A stretch of DNA of 64,000 bases from Hamiltosporidium tvaerminnensis. Its lineage: Eukaryota; Microsporidia; Dubosqiidae. Made by a program: the position numbers and the translations under genes. The DNA is taken from contig JAKIMF020000005.1 in NCBI GenBank assembly GCA_022605425.2, forward strand, positions 964,501 through 1,028,500, written 5' to 3'. Under the pieces are notes generated by a model, which did no database searches, was not told where the DNA came from, and saw only the letters and a list, made by a program, of their open reading frames with translations. Below are positions 30,546 through 42,707 of this stretch, piece by piece. The first letter of the stretch is position 1. Every line of letters starts with the position of its first letter.

Positions 30546-32116
30546 TACATATAATAAATTTAACAAAAATAATTTAAAATGCTTTTTCTTCTTGGAATAT
30601 TCATGAACTTAAATATTTAAGAAGTAGGATTTTTAATATCTATAAAGCACAAATTTCTGTCAATTTTAAGATTTCTTGATTTTACTTTGCCTAAACTATT
30701 ATAAATTTTTATAAAGGTAATTAGAAAGACGACCACTTGTTTTAAATATTGTTAAAATCTGAAATAAATTTTTATGTTACGTAAAATATAATGGCTCGAG
30801 CTTTCCAAGTGCTATAGCGTCGCGGAGTTGGTTAGTTAAGTAAATTGTTTTTATAGCAGTAAAAAAAGATAATAATTTGTAGATTTAATAAATTAGGTTC
30901 TAGCTTGTAATTTGCACATTTATATTTTGTTCCAAAATATTTTTTGGTAGAAACTATTATTTAGTCAAATATATACTATAAAAAATCGTGAATAGGTTTA
31001 ATTTATTTATATTTTTACTTACTATTTCTTTTACTCTTAATTATAAATTGGGTTTTTATGTGATTTCTTTGTATAGTCTCGATCTATAATGTGGGTTTGA
31101 TTTTTTTATGTTTTCTAGCAATATGATTTTTTAAAATTATTTATGTCACCTTTATACATTGAGATTTCATATCATGCACTTTACTTATATACTCGCAGGT
31201 TTTATACGCTACCCTTTGTTTATATTGACTTTAATATTTGTTGATTGATCAGAAGAAAATACTTTAGCTTTGGCTTCTGAAAATAAATTGTAAATATCAT
31301 TTTTTTTACTTCATTTCGGGTTAGTTGAGACACAAATTATGTTAGTTTATACCAATATAATCTAACAGTACTCCAATAAATTACTGATTGCTACATCCAT
31401 TAGTAGATATTGTTGGTATATTTACTTAAAGTTAAACCGCAATAATTGTAATAAATTCTTTCTAACACTGTGTATTTTGTCGCCTCTGGTAGTTTCGAGT
31501 TTTTAAACCCGTAAATATAGTTTTAAATTCGAATCAAGCGACGCGATTCGATTTAAAGGCTAACACCAAATTACACATGCGTATTTTCGGAATTATTTTT
31601 ATAACTGAGAACCTTATCGTTTTCATTAAATATATTACTCTGCAAATATTCAGTCTAGATTGAGCCTTTGTGAATTTTTTGTTATATCGTGTAATATAGA
31701 TATAATTTAGCTGAAGTTTTAGTTCTTGCTAAAAAAAAGTACTCTTACGTTATAATTATTCTTAATTTTAGAAATGTATCTTATTTTATGATTATTTAGG
31801 AATTCCCTAAATATATTAAGGATTTATTCTACTAACTCTTTTATTTTTCTAAATTTTTTTGAATAGATTAAATAAATTCAATAGATTAAACATTTGAGGA
31901 ATATAATATATGAGAAGGGGCAAAGGTGTTATAATATGCATGTATAAATTTGATTCAATCCGATGATCGATTAGAATGTTTAATAGATTAAACATTTGGC
32001 GATTATATTAAATTAAAACGGAAAAAAACGAAGTATACAATCTTTAAATTGATTAAATATATTTTGTAGATTAAATACATGAAAATATATAAATTTAAAA
32101 ATATTTAAATCTGAAA
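30546..32116. other. Intergenic DNA upstream of the plus-strand LRR gene
   Basis: No gene recognised. An imperfect inverted repeat 'aaattcgaatc...gattcgattt' occurs at about 31527-31555 with a G+C-rich loop, but no tRNA fold could be completed around it. The last 250 bases contain repeated 'tagattaaa(t)' words and are probably promoter or leader. Confidence 0.5.
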
Positions 32117-34432
32117 ATGAACTCAATGAATGATGTAATAAATAACGTTTCTGAAAAAATTTTATTACCAAAAACGATGTCAATGAAAGTACTTCTACTT
32201 CTATTAATAGTTCAAAACTGCGTAGATATTAAATTGTTTTATGTAGATAGTAGAGATGATCTTGACCAAGGCTTAGAAAATACAATTATAATCAATTCAT
32301 TGTTAAGTAACACCACCATATTTGTTAAAGATGAAAACAAAAGTTATCAAATGTCTGAATTTATAAGTTATATAAATGCAAAACATCAATCCAAGGCTAT
32401 CCATCATTTTACAGTTCAATATAGTTCGAATTCCAATTTTACTGTTGGATTATTTGAAAGAAATCGAGAAATAAATACTATTTTCCTAGGAAATGTTTTT
32501 GAACAACAGGTAAAGCTCTTTAATCTACTTTTAAATGACAGCAATTTTTTTTTGTACGAAACTTTGGGTGAGAATACATTTTTAGATTTTTTACGCCTTT
32601 CAAAAATTTTTGGAATCAAAGATGACAAAAAATTTGAAAGTTGTTTAAAAGAATTAACTCTATATTACAATAGAGAACTTAAAGATGAATATTTTCTAAA
32701 TTTAATGATGAATTTTCAAACTTTTCAGCAAGAAGTAGATAATTGGGTTATTTTAAAATCTTTTAATATATTGGGTTGTTCACTGTATAAAAATTTTTCT
32801 ATTCACAGTACTTCTCCATCTGAAACATTCGAAGGTGAAATTTTAGATAAAAATACCCTATTTTCAAACATTGGAAATAACGTTAATATCATTTTATCAC
32901 CAACATTTGCAAATACTTGGAAAAGTTTCTATCCTTCTTTTTGCAAACATGCGCTTTTGAATTTCCTATTAAAACTTGTAAATGTTGATATAATCGAAAT
33001 AAAAGATTTCCACGAAAATAATATTCTTGATTTTGGATTTTTTATGCCTCTTATGCCACAAAATGCAGTTGTCCTGTATATAAATGATTCATCGACAGAT
33101 AGAATATTGGATATATTGTGTATTCTTTCTTTTTTAGACACAATAAGAATTTTAAAGATTAAAGACAAAACACTGAATACTTCTTCTGTTTCTAAGTTCT
33201 ATAAATTTAGGAATCTGAAAAATATGATAATTGAGGTTGAAACCCTACAACATTCTGCGTTATACTCAATATTAGACGTAGCGAAATGTATGAAAATAGA
33301 ATCTTTAAATATTAAATGTGAAAATGTCTTGAAAGATCTTAATAATTGCTCCCTTTGGATACCGATTGAAACACCTTGCTATTATTTTTCAATAGGTAAA
33401 TATATTAACTCTAAAAACGAAGCATTCAGATCTATGATAGTTAAATCTTATGGAAACGTTATTACATCTACATCAGTAGAAATTTTTAATTCTGAAGCAG
33501 AAGATCTTATAAATTTTCTTTCGTTATTTCCCAACCTTAATGAATTGTTTATTCTTAACAGAGGACCGATCAAAGGGAGCGAAGATTTATCCGTTAAATT
33601 TTTAGAAGAACATAAAATAAAAAGTTTAAAATTACAAAACTTTGTTATTGATTCTAGGCTCTTAGACAAAATTTTAAATACTTCTATCTTACAAAACCTT
33701 ACTCTTATAGAATGTCAGATACAAATCGATGGGGATTTATTTCCAAATCCATATATTTGTAACAATTCATTGGATACATTGAATATATTTGATTCGAGTT
33801 TCACACCTTCATTATTTTATAACAATTTTGTCTATAAATTAAAAAATTTGAAAAAATTTGATTATTCAGGCAAATATATGATATTTAACATTATTAGTCA
33901 AGATTCTAAATTAGGAGGCGAAATAGTAAATTCAGATATCTCTTTGCGTTTTTCTAATCAAGAGAAAAGCGGTTTATCCAACTTAGATCCAAATAATCTA
34001 GAATTCAGTTTAGTAGCTTTATATTTTAAGAATTCTAGTTTTCCGACATTCACACTTAAGGATGTTGAATTGAATTTAGATGAAGTTTTGGCCTTTAAAT
34101 CAATGAACAACATAGTAAACCTCACTCTAAATAAAATAAAATCCACTGAATCAATACATTTAGTGGCTGATATCTTGCAAAATCGTGATCTTTCTAGAAA
34201 TATAAAATCACTTTGTTTGATCAACATGGATTTGGATTTAAATGATGTCAAATCGCTAAATTTTTTATCATTATTGGAAAATCTAAAGCTAATTAATATT
34301 TATAAAGACGATAGTAAATGCTATTTTTGGGCTATAAAAAGATGCCATTTAAGAAAATTAAAAGAGATAAATATTATTGGAGAAATTTCTAAAAATAATG
34401 TAAATTATTTGAAAGAAGAATTTCCTTTATGA
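32117..34432 (+). CDS. Putative secreted leucine-rich-repeat protein, divergent member
   Basis: A 771-residue protein. The typical signal peptide begins at internal Met23 (MKVLLLLLIVQNCVDIK). The true start may therefore be 32183 rather than the first ATG at 32117, which would add 22 polar residues before the signal. The middle part (about 130-330) is an Ile/Phe/Asn-rich region without clear repeats. LRR-like segments follow to the C-terminus: LESLNIK-type strands, LKSLKLQNFVI, LQNLTLIECQI, LDTLNIFDSSF, IVNLTLNKIK, IKSLCLINMDL and LKEINIIGEI. Overall plan and length match the two minus-strand LRR proteins, but sequence identity is low, so it belongs to a different branch. Many N-x-S/T sites are present. 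Function unknown; a host-interaction or surface role is inference. Confidence 0.85.
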   Translation: MNSMNDVINNVSEKILLPKTMSMKVLLLLLIVQNCVDIKLFYVDSRDDLDQGLENTIIINSLLSNTTIFVKDENKSYQMSEFISYINAKHQSKAIHHFTVQYSSNSNFTVGLFERNREINTIFLGNVFEQQVKLFNLLLNDSNFFLYETLGENTFLDFLRLSKIFGIKDDKKFESCLKELTLYYNRELKDEYFLNLMMNFQTFQQEVDNWVILKSFNILGCSLYKNFSIHSTSPSETFEGEILDKNTLFSNIGNNVNIILSPTFANTWKSFYPSFCKHALLNFLLKLVNVDIIEIKDFHENNILDFGFFMPLMPQNAVVLYINDSSTDRILDILCILSFLDTIRILKIKDKTLNTSSVSKFYKFRNLKNMIIEVETLQHSALYSILDVAKCMKIESLNIKCENVLKDLNNCSLWIPIETPCYYFSIGKYINSKNEAFRSMIVKSYGNVITSTSVEIFNSEAEDLINFLSLFPNLNELFILNRGPIKGSEDLSVKFLEEHKIKSLKLQNFVIDSRLLDKILNTSILQNLTLIECQIQIDGDLFPNPYICNNSLDTLNIFDSSFTPSLFYNNFVYKLKNLKKFDYSGKYMIFNIISQDSKLGGEIVNSDISLRFSNQEKSGLSNLDPNNLEFSLVALYFKNSSFPTFTLKDVELNLDEVLAFKSMNNIVNLTLNKIKSTESIHLVADILQNRDLSRNIKSLCLINMDLDLNDVKSLNFLSLLENLKLINIYKDDSKCYFWAIKRCHLRKLKEINIIGEISKNNVNYLKEEFPL

Positions 34433-35219
34433 ATGTTGATATTTGAATAAAATTGACATTTAAATTTTTAGTATTTATTTTTCTAATTAAGCCTATTTTT
34501 TGAGAATATATTAGTAAAAATAAATATTAATTTTTAATTTGACTTCTTGTTGTAACATGGTGCAGTACCCGCTGTTTTAATAAAGAAAAAAATACATCAC
34601 AGCCAGAATGTAAAGAACGTTTATATATTCCCCGTAAAAATGACGCAAGAGGTTTACATGAGCATTGGTTTCGAGATGAGCCTAAGATAAGCCACTCTTG
34701 AATTTTCTTGAAAAATTTAAAGATATTCTTACCAGAAAAGTAACATCACAAAGGTCGAGAATAATAGTAAAACTCATCTTGCATTAATAAATTTTTTTTA
34801 ACAAATAAATTACGGACTTGCAGAAGAAGTTACAAAAAACAAATACAAGAGAGTCTAAAATCTCTCATGTATAACTAAATAGCAAAAAAAATCGGCATTC
34901 GTAGTTATGCTTAGATAGAAACAATAAGATTGTAAGATCAAATGACTTTTTCGGAGGGCTAAAGAAAGGAAATTTTGACTCAAGAGAAAAACCGTGTCCT
35001 GAAATATCCGGAACAGAAATGTATCTCGAAAGCAGAAGGTATGTGTCAATGCTGCAATCAATTTATAAAAAAAAGTAGAAGATTTAGTGACGAGTGTCAA
35101 AATTTCTTGATTATAACTATACTAGACTACAGAACAAAGGGTCATCATGCATACATTTACTCCAACTAAATTAACATAATTTTAAGTCTACAAACCAAAT
35201 TAGAAGCTATTAAGTTCAA
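34433..35219. other. Intergenic DNA, no gene seen
   Basis: Slightly richer in G+C than most intergenic DNA here (34550-35150). Overlapping chance frames occur on both strands, none with an ATG start and family resemblance. It may be a worn repeat of a family not otherwise represented in the window. Confidence 0.4.
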
Positions 35220-35806
35220 GAAATTCTCGAAATGGATATTCAGAGAAAAAATGACACGCGAATGACCTCTATAAAGAAATTCAGAACAATAGACTTGATG
35301 TATTTATTTTATAAAGAAGAAATAAAGTATAACGCCCAATGAAGAAAAAATAACTTCTTAATATTCATTTGAAATAGTTGAAAGCTTAAAAACTAAGAAC
35401 TATGAAATGCTACGTAATGAGTTAGGTCTTAATTATGAGTTTGTTATGAAGATACTTCTTTAAGTAATTACCTGGGATGGTATCTTGGTAAAATATCATA
35501 ATTAGTATCCGAGAAAACTAAAAATACCGTAGAAGTTAGAAACAAATATCGAATAATGGTACTCAAGAAGACAAAAAAAACAATTTTCTTTACTAGACGA
35601 AAAGGATTTAAGTCAAGAACAAAGGCTAAAGAGAGCTAGTAAACTGCGTCAATGTGTGTTATTTAATAGGCCGAAATCGATGAGAAACAAACACCGCCAA
35701 AAAACAAATGCATAACGAGGAAAATGACCTCAAAAGGGTTAAAACAAAAATAATATACTGCTTATCAATATGAAAGAACCTAAAATATATATTAAAGAAG
35801 AGTCGG
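35220..35806 (-). repeat. Dispersed repeat family B, copy B3
   Basis: On the minus strand it matches B1 and B2 in order: 'ccgactcttctttaatatat' at its start (35806), 'agaaaattgttttttttgtc' near 35590, 'ataccatcccaggtaattac' near 35483, 'aagacctaactcattacgta' near 35430, and 'tctattgttctgaatttc' near 35290. Confidence 0.65.
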
Positions 35807-37382
35807 ATTTAGTAGAAGAAAGGATGGTGGTAAAGAGGGGAAATAAAATCTCTAAAAGGGTGAAAAGCAGTTAAATCCAAAATTTTATTAATATCAAAGC
35901 AAAGATTTAAGTACCATAAGAGGCGGTCTTTTTGGCAAGCATAAAAGTTTAATTTTTGGCTTATTTTAAAGGGGGCGTATGGCATGAAGTAAAATACCTT
36001 GGACGTAAGAAATAATATTTGGCAAGACAGAAACGGCAGATGAAAGACAATAATAAAATGTGGTATTATTTGAAAGGTAATGGTTTAGATATTCATTGCA
36101 CGGTTATTTTTAGGATTGTTTTAGACCATTCCGAAGCTTAGGAAATTTAAAGATGAGGCATATGACGAAAAAACCAAAATATTTTTAGATTTTACCCAAA
36201 AAAACAAAAATAAGCAAAAAATATAATTAATATGACTAAGAAAAAGAAGTTTCTTTCGTTTTTTAAACATTATATTTCATTTTATTTAAATTATATTTAA
36301 AATATTTAAGAAAATATTTGCGAAAAAAACGTTTCATTTTTGCGCGTTTGACAAGCGAATATATTTAAATCTATATTTATCTATTAAAATAGATTTTTCA
36401 TATATTATAAATCCTTATCTAATATCATATAAATAGTCTGAGAAGAATCCTTAAAAATAAATTGAATATTTTTAATTTTGTCAAGCAGAAAATAAAAAAC
36501 TTAAGAATAAAATCTTGAATATTTATAAAAAGAATTCTAAAGGCGAAAATGGAATATTAAACAAACTAATAACTCGAATAATCAACGGAGATAATTATTT
36601 CAGGTTTTTAATATAGAAAAAACACTATTATTGGTATAAAAATTTATATAACATTTAAAAAATTTAACAAATTCTATTATAAAAGAATTAAATTTCGAAT
36701 TTTTGTTTTATTAAGATTAGTTTCTTTTATTTGTGGTTTTATTTATGTAATGCCACAATAGATTATTATCGTCTTGTATTTTTGTTGAATACAGGATAAG
36801 TTCTCCTTACAATTTGTTCAAAAATTTTATATTTTGAATTAAATGCATCTTTTTTGAGTTTCTCCTTGAGTTTAAAGATTTATATTATTTCGAATATGAA
36901 TGAAATAAAGATGTCTGCTCAAGATTCCGCATATTATTTTTTTCTGGTTATAACTTGGACATAGTTTGTTAACCCTACCTAATTCTTTTATCGATCCGGT
37001 GATAATTTGCTTAACATCATTATATTTGACTCAATTAAAATATTCACTCTTTATTAATTACCATTTTAGAGTGTTTTTTAATATTTTATAGACTATTTAT
37101 ACTTTTATTTGCAATATAGAAAGTCTTTTAATAAGGATATTATAATATTTCGGGCAAATATCATTCAAAGTTATGGTAATAATATAGATTTTTGTTAATT
37201 CACAAAAAAAACATAGTATATTTACTTTCAATTATTTTTGTATGTTTCTTTGCTTCAATGATTGTAATCTTTGCTTGTAAACCAATTTCAACGTAATTTT
37301 ATTATTCTATTAAAATTTCTTACAAATTGTATTTCATTTCTCAAACTCCTGATTTTATATTGGTTTTTATTATATTTTACAT
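35807..37382. other. Intergenic DNA, no gene seen
   Basis: No convincing frame, RNA or repeat recognised. 36230-36730 is almost pure A/T with short direct words. Confidence 0.5.
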
Positions 37383-37399
37383 TTTATTTCTGAATTTAT

Positions 37400-38116
37400 T
37401 GTGGAGGGAGTATAACAAAAAAAACTATCTGCTCGGCAATGAGTATAAGAAATTAGTGTGGTTATCCTTGTTTGGATTTTTGGTAGCAATAAAACACTTT
37501 ATATCTTCGAATTTTTTATGGAATTTGTATGAGGAGGTCTATAAAATATCGAAACTTTTTCTACAATTTTTTTTTAGTTTTTTATGTAACTAGATTGCAG
37601 TCCGCAGCTGAACATGTAGGTGATTGCCATGTAAAAGCATGTAAACCTAGTCTTGCACACTCGGATTAGAAGACTTGGCGCCTGGGAGATATAAAAATAA
37701 AACATTAAAATGTGTATAGCTAACTAACAGGTTATACTTGTTGGTATGCATTGCAATGTCTAGGTGAACCCTATCAAAGTCTTCGAAATATATCTTAGCT
37801 AGAAGTTTATTTGGTTCAAAAAGTGTAGAGTAAGTGCAAATGCTGCATAGTCTTGTGGGGCTCAAGAGGGAGCTTCGGTCTTCGATCATACTCCATGCAA
37901 CGAACATTAACGAACTCCAAGCAATCGCCTCGCCAATCAATGAGGTTCTAAAACCCCGGTAGATGAAAAGCTCTGGAACGTAGGTCTCACAGAGGATACT
38001 GATATTGTTGGGGTAATAGTTATTTATGTTATACCTAGAACGGCGTCAATTTCATGAAAACGAATATAACACTTGCGAATGTTTTTAAAATATGTGATAT
38101 TTTAAATAAAGCTTTG
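37400..38116 (+). repeat. Dispersed repeat family A, copy A2 (retroposon-like)
   Basis: Starts 'tgtggagggagtataacaaa' and ends near 'ttttaaataaagctttg'. Candidate target-site duplications are 'tttatttctgaatttat' (37383-37399) and 'tttattttcgaatacat' (38117-38133), 13 of 17 matching. It aligns with A1 and A3 throughout, for example 'gaacatgtaggtgattgcca', 'atcttagctagaagtttatt' and 'acattaacgaactccaagca'. Short open frames inside it (37327-37593 +, 37647-37940 -) are not preserved in the other copies. Confidence 0.85.
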
Positions 38117-38133
38117 TTTATTTTCGAATACAT

Positions 38134-41100
38134 GCCTTTAAGATTTTTTTGGAAATATTGCGCCATGTTTGTTTCGTAAAAGTCAAAGTCAGAAAAAGGA
38201 CTTAGCATTTTGTTTAATGTAATGTTCCATATAAAGTTTTATGTAATGGTTCCAATGCCGTACGATCGAAATGGATTTGGCAAAATACCCACGGCTTCCT
38301 TCTATTCCTCTCCCTAGTTTTTATATTTGATGCCAGGTTTATCTTTTCCTGGGTATATAGCTTTTTTTTATTTTATGCCATAGGCAGGTATAACTAATAC
38401 TCCCTGTAGAATTGCTTTGGCAATATTTGGGGAGAATATAATTCGTAATTTCATATTATGTCGATGTATTTGGTAGCTGAGATTAACAAGAATATCCTTG
38501 TTTGCTCCTTTTCTGTCTTATATTTCTCATTGGAACATTTTCTATTAGAAATATAACTTTTTTAGTATTTTTCATTTTATGGAAGCTTTTTTTCTAGTAA
38601 AATTCTTTTGCATTTTCAGACAATCTAGTTGTGATAAAGTAATAAGTTGTTTTGAAGGTGAGACTCCAAGACTTCTAAAAATTTCTGATACAACTTATCC
38701 GTATATTTTTACAATCCATTTGAAATATACCTTTCTTTTGTTCATACCGCGCTAATGCATTACCTACCATTGATTCTATGCTTATTTAAATGGAACTACT
38801 ACTATAGGATAATTTTCTAACGATATTGTGTTGCTTTTTAAAAGAATATTTTTTTGCAAATAATCTAATACTTATAACAATTTCAACTCTTGATGGTAGT
38901 TTTGCCGTATACACTCCGTAACCCGACTTTCATTGTGATTTTCTCGTACAATCTTTTATTATCCTCTCATAATTATACACAGGCAAATTTTTTAGAATAA
39001 CTAAAGCATTTTCGTTAAGGTATCTTTTATAGCTTAATATGCTATATTAATCTCTGCCTGTTAGCTTAAAAAAAATTTCAAAATGACGGATTTACTCGAA
39101 AATTGAAGTATTTACTGCAGGAAATCTGAATGTTTAACAAACAAAAGCTGATTCTTTTTGCACAAGAAACTATATTTATATATCCTATAACGGCTTGGAG
39201 TTTTCTTTTCATTTAAAGCCCAACTGATCTACACCCACCTAAATATGAAATGAAATAGAATATTACCGTTGAATTACTCTCTTAATCTTCTTACCTATGC
39301 TCTTTTACAAGCTTGAATTAACCCAGATTTTTATTATGGTACAGTAACTTCATAAAATTCAAAATTGCATTAATAGATCGAGTTGCAATGCATTGAATGA
39401 AAATATATGACTATCAAGCCATACTTTCTTTGAAATGACGTTGAAAGCTCAAATGTTGCTTCTATGTACAATTCGAACGAATAATAAAATAATCTGTATT
39501 GCGCTTTCGGGCCATTCGTTCAGTTTTAAATGGTTTTTTATATAATTTACGTTCTTCATCAACATACAATAGCGTTTGTCACACGACTTGTTAACTTACA
39601 GATGATCGACATAAAAGAAATTATTTTATAGTCGGAATCACCATGTGGCATCTCTTCTAGTACTATATAAGTTTAATTACATTGACCGTAAGCAAAAATA
39701 GGCCTTAATACTAAATATATGCTTTGCATAATATTACTGAAATCACCTAAGTTTTGATAAAATAAATATGTATGAATAGCTATTCATGCGAAATCATAGT
39801 TAGGAACTAAGCATAATGTTTTTAAACGTACCAAGCAAGGCCAAGAGCTTATTTGACGTATCTTTAACGAGTTATAGCAGACAAGCATCATAATAAACTA
39901 TTTCATTACCTTTTTAAACTTATTATTTGTAAAAATTTAGACCTTACACGATTGAAAATACGCATATGTTATGAAAGGTAATACAGCATATGACATAGTA
40001 TACTTTAAAATTGGACAATATATGAGTGTTTTCTTCACTTGATTTCCACTTTTATACATAATAAGTATGTTTCTTAGACATACAAAATTTGTTCGTTTTA
40101 TTTTTAGTTTCGATATATTATCTTCTACATTATATGTAAATGAAACAAACCCATGTTTTAGAAGAACTTGGTTTCTCTGTAATAAACTTCTTACGTATAT
40201 TTAAAAAATTACGACCCGAAAAATTTTATTTTATATTTTTCCGTTCAGACATATCTACAATAATCAAAAGATATGCCTCTTAACAACACAAAAATGCAGT
40301 AGTTATTAAGCGCATGGTGTCTGTAATTGATCCACGCATATAAAAACTCATATCTTATAAAACCGGGCGATTTAAGGTGTTAAATCATACCTACCAATTG
40401 TCTTGAAAATTTTCAAATCTAAACTACATCTTCACCGTTTTATTGTCGATAGTTTTTTCTTTAATTTTTATAAATACATAAATATCAGGATTTTATGGCC
40501 AGGTATATAAGCTAATGGAATGTATTGATGAGAAAGGTGAAGATTCTATGTCAATTTAAATTAAATTCCTGCATTAATCTCCATATGATTTTATTTTAAG
40601 CTAATTTTTTAACGCATCAAGAGTTAAGATTTGACCGATTTTCTAAACACAGTACTCAGTAAGTAATTTCCAGTCACTTGATGCATTGTTTGAAATTTTT
40701 TCTGCACAGCGAAAAAAATATAGGTATTTCCTGCGAGTTGGCTTTTATCGAACCGAGCATTATCTATATAAACATTAACCAGTTGTTTTCGGAAAAATCT
40801 AAAGACAGATATGATTCATGAGTAAAGATTTATAGCATATGGTGACCTCAGAAAAAAGAAAGAGGAAAGTATTAAGCAAGATTTATGCACAAAACCCGTA
40901 AATTCATGTTCATGCAATGCTTAATGTGGCTTTAATCTTGTTTTTTATGCAGAGACAGAATGAAGGGGGTAGAGAGAAGCGATTTTGATACTTTTGTATC
41001 CTGTATTTACTTTATCAGAGTTGTTTGCATAGTATTTTCTTTATTTTCTTACTGTCATTTTATTATTCATACACCAAGAACTATGAACAAAATAATTATT

Positions 41101-42707
41101 ATTAGGAATCATTTTCCTGTCAATATTGTATATTTTTTGTAATTATTTAATTTATCTGGTTTTCATTTGATTTTTACATAAAAACGAAGGATTTTATGTC
41201 GTAAAATGAAATTAAGTTTTGTTTTATCCCTTTAAATCTAAAATAATTTTCTCAAACATTTAATTTAGAAATTACATTTATATTATGATTGTTTTAGATA
41301 TAATCCTTGGTTTTTTTGTTCGTAAGTAAAATTGTTGAATATAAGGATAAATTGCCTTTTAAGTGCTTCAAAAAAAATTCACAAAAGATAATAATTAGAT
41401 CAAAATCAATATATACAGCCAAACTCTACAAAAAATGGTGTTTGTAAGATAGATCCGAGTTAAAAAATTTAAGGAATATACAATTTAGATTCTAATCTAA
41501 CCAATACTTCTATATACTTAACCAGGGAATACGACTTATTTTTATCTATAAATAAGTTAATATTTTTTTATTGTAATAAGAGTCTTCCACGTATAAAGTC
41601 AATCTGAATAATGCAGATCTTTTATTCATTTTCCAATTATTAATCTAAAATTATATAATGAAAATACACTTCTTATTTCCTCAAAGAAGGTTTATAAAAA
41701 ATCATTCCTAAATTTTAAGCTCATATAAAAATAAATATCATCAAATCAAAATTAAAAAAAATGTTTTTTACATTTTTTTATAGTGTATAGAACAAAATAA
41801 ACTTAAATGGCATTTAAATCTTTTCAGGTTAGATCATACCGTTTCAAATATGTTTTTGTGCTCTCAAATTATATCATCCAAGAAAAATGATTGCAAGATA
41901 GTGAATTATATTTATAATTTGTTATTTTTTCATCATCTTTTATATTACAAAGAAAACTTTATTATATAATTTCATTGTTTTTACATAAATTAATTAATAA
42001 TTTTGTATCTTAAGATGTATAAAATCCGAGTTTAGGTAATTAAAATATTTTATGAAAGAACATTATTCGCTTTGCAAACTTGAATTTCCAATATTTGCTT
42101 GAAAATCCCACCAATAAAGATTAACAAAATCTTATAGGTATTTATATCACATTTAGATTTAACTTAAAAGTATTATGATTAGATTAATTTCAAAAAACAA
42201 GTGCCATATATAAAAATGTGTAAAACACATTGTGTTACTTCTTTAAATGAAAAAGTTTCGTAATTGTATTGAAAAAATATATTCTATAAAAGAGAAAATA
42301 GAATAGAAATTTAAATATCAAAATTGTTTGGCAAGAAAAACTATTTATTATCATTTTTCTAAGCCCAAATTAAAATTTCATCAAAAAAAGAAGAAAGAAG
42401 ATAAAACAACGAATTATTTTTTTTTATTTAGATTTTGATTTTTTTAAAAGTAAAATAAAATTTGTTTTAAAATATTTTATCAAATTTTTGAGAGGAAAAT
42501 GGAACAAAAATTATAAACTATGGAAGAGAAGTATCTCTAGTTTTCATTAAATAGAGATAAATTCTTGTATTTAGTAATTACACTAATTGAATGATAGAAG
42601 ATAAAAATAAACATACAAAGCCTATAAAATATCATTTGTAAGAATTTATTTATTTTTGTTATGGAAGTCATAGCAAGCATCTTAATACAATTTGTGTAGA
42701 AAATAAA
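38134..42707. other. 4.6-kb gene-less region, possibly with decayed coding relics
   Basis: No intact gene. 38160-39700 is somewhat richer in G+C than its surroundings and gives short protein-like pieces on the minus strand, such as SPNIAKAILQGVLVIPAYG near 38390-38445, broken by stops. This could be a worn transposon or dead gene, but I cannot name a family. 41150-42707 is plain A/T-rich DNA. Confidence 0.35.

Noticed and set aside
31520-31560. Inverted repeat with G+C-rich loop, considered as a tRNA or terminator
   Set aside because: A short isolated hairpin; no cloverleaf, no adjacent gene end.
34975-35169. Small plus-strand ORF with several Cys residues (QCCNQF)
   Set aside because: Begins at TTG, no family resemblance, overlaps an antisense chance frame of similar length.
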